The position numbers and the translations under genes were made by a program. From Candidatus Obscuribacterales bacterium (GTDB taxonomy: Bacteria > Cyanobacteriota > Vampirovibrionia > Obscuribacterales > Obscuribacteraceae): a stretch of DNA of 33,896 nt. Location of the stretch: contig JAIETE010000273.1 of assembly GCA_019745505.1 (NCBI GenBank), forward strand, positions 1 through 33,896, given 5' to 3'. Of the stretch, positions 32,736 through 33,896 are shown in pieces; position 1 is the first letter of the stretch; each line of letters opens with the position of its first letter. Below the pieces are notes generated by a model. That model saw nothing but the letters and a program-made list of their open reading frames with translations, was not told where the DNA came from and ran no database searches.

Positions 32736-33896
32736 GTGAGCCTAGATGACGCAAGTTCGGCAAATTTGCAATCGCTGATGGCGGCGCAAAAGCTGCTCGA
32801 TGACGGGCAACTGGAAGCCAGCTTACTGGCGGTGAAAGAATACTGGCTGAGCCACCCTGATGATGCCGAGGCCCCGGCATTGCTTGGCCGAGTCATGCAT
32901 GAAGTCGGACGAACGGATCTCTCAGAGAAATTGCATCGGCTGTCACAAACCCTTCATTCAGAAAAGGAAAAAAGCCCCGGCGCTCACGATCTGACTCACG
33001 ATCTTTTCGAATCGAGCCACGGTCTTATAGATGTCCGGCTGCACGACCTGGCGGCCATGCTACTCGAGCGTTGCATCAAGTATCACCCGACAGAGCCCGT
33101 TATCAATTACGAACTGGGCTTCTCGCTTATGTCGCTGGGAAAATTCCATCAGGCGACAAAATATTTTGAAATGGCCGGACAGAAAGAGAAGGATTTCGAC
33201 ACCACACTCAACTTAGCTGTCTGCTACAGCCTGACCAGACGGATCGAAGAAGCTCGCGAGATGCTGAAAGATCTTGAAGGACTTGCCGAAGAAGACGACG
33301 AAAAAAAGGAAATTGCGCACCGAAAGACCGTTCTAAAACGGCTCGAGCGCATGCAAAACAAATCACAGTTCACGCATAGGGACTGGCTCTACGTCCTATA
33401 CGGCTCCATACTGTTGCGCCCGCAAATCGAAAGGGGAGCAACAGTCGAGGGGCCGCAAAAGATTGCCATGACACTGGCACTGCTCAAAGGTCTGTTCCAA
33501 GGGCTGGGAGTGGACTGCGAAATTATCGAGTATTACAGCACCTACTCTCGACCACTGGCAAAAATGTTGGCGGAATTGCTTTCGATTTCGTCAGACAGCT
33601 ATAAGGGACCGAACAGACCGGAAAGAACACTTCTAGTCATGTCCTGGGCTGCAGACATCATCGGGCCACACCGGTCTTTTATGGAAAACAATTACCAGCG
33701 CTTGCTTTTCGCTTACGCACTGCCGATGAATGAACCGCTGCCGGTGACACCGGATGTGGTGGGAGCATTTATGGAAGAGTTGCATATGCCTTGGTCGGAA
33801 AATGTAAAAAGGGGCACGAACTCGGACCAGCTTTTAGAATCGATAATCTGCAAAGCGCAAGCACTGGAAACGGATCCAGACTTCATCAACCAAATC
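32736..33896 (+). CDS. TPR-containing protein, C-terminus off right edge
   Basis: A GTG at 32736 (GAGG 7 nt upstream) opens a frame that remains open for 387 codons to the end of the window. The N-terminal half is helical: AAQKLLDDGQLEASLLAVKE, then around residue 115 a TPR-like stretch VINYELGFSLMSLGKFHQAT followed by NLAVCYSLTRRIEEAREMLK. The second half (from WLYVLYGSILLRPQIERG) is a non-repeat helical domain I do not recognise. There is no signal peptide, so it is cytoplasmic. It starts 18 bp after lipA on the same strand, so an operon is likely. A lipoylation-related role is only a positional guess. Confidence 0.8.
   Translation, partial: MSLDDASSANLQSLMAAQKLLDDGQLEASLLAVKEYWLSHPDDAEAPALLGRVMHEVGRTDLSEKLHRLSQTLHSEKEKSPGAHDLTHDLFESSHGLIDVRLHDLAAMLLERCIKYHPTEPVINYELGFSLMSLGKFHQATKYFEMAGQKEKDFDTTLNLAVCYSLTRRIEEAREMLKDLEGLAEEDDEKKEIAHRKTVLKRLERMQNKSQFTHRDWLYVLYGSILLRPQIERGATVEGPQKIAMTLALLKGLFQGLGVDCEIIEYYSTYSRPLAKMLAELLSISSDSYKGPNRPERTLLVMSWAADIIGPHRSFMENNYQRLLFAYALPMNEPLPVTPDVVGAFMEELHMPWSENVKRGTNSDQLLESIICKAQALETDPDFINQI

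Overview
The window reads like a chromosomal segment of a non-photosynthetic relative of cyanobacteria (Vampirovibrionia/Melainabacteria, most like the Obscuribacterales). This is inference, not proof. The support is a RecG with the extra N-terminal domain I associate with cyanobacterial RecG, an Rcp1-type response regulator in a histidine-kinase operon, an Hsp33 of cyanobacterial style, two MglA-like GTPases, and many exported tetratricopeptide (TPR) proteins. Starts are mixed ATG/GTG/TTG with good Shine-Dalgarno sequences, and all core genes look intact.

Left edge (1-2505): this looks like the right end of an integrated element. A truncated P4-type integrase (1357-1590) lies beside a 3' tRNA fragment (1792-1838). 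The cargo is a tightly coupled pair on the minus strand: a 254-residue protein with PD-(D/E)XK-like motifs, then the first 32 codons of a probable protein kinase that runs off the window. This pair is the best candidate for an undescribed, possibly defensive, system. A proline-rich orphan (2005-2505) follows.

Accessory region (2502-11513): an S33-type alpha/beta hydrolase diverges from a membrane-anchored endonuclease/exonuclease/phosphatase-family protein. Next come an exported TPR/cysteine-motif protein, a small helical-repeat protein, and a four-gene plus-strand operon: DUF3142 protein, large exported partner, SRPBCC protein, exported protein.

Signalling block (11535-14562): three overlapping minus-strand genes encode a double-PAS histidine kinase, an Rcp1/CheY-like regulator and a receiver-histidine kinase hybrid, behind a plausible sigma-70 promoter. 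A lipoprotein gene, a 66-residue small protein and a PatA-like aminotransferase with a histone H1-like lysine/alanine tail follow.

Right half (18872-33896): an 18-repeat TPR protein is coupled to a DUF2939 protein and faces recG. Between recG and an MglA-like GTPase gene lies a tandem array of four near-identical intrinsic terminators. Then come rpmB, a second MglA-like gene, hslO, prmC and prfA (release factor 1 beside the methylase that modifies it), tRNA-Ser(GGA), tpiA, and divergently lipA with a downstream TPR gene cut by the right edge. This half is mostly conserved translation, repair and central-metabolism genes.
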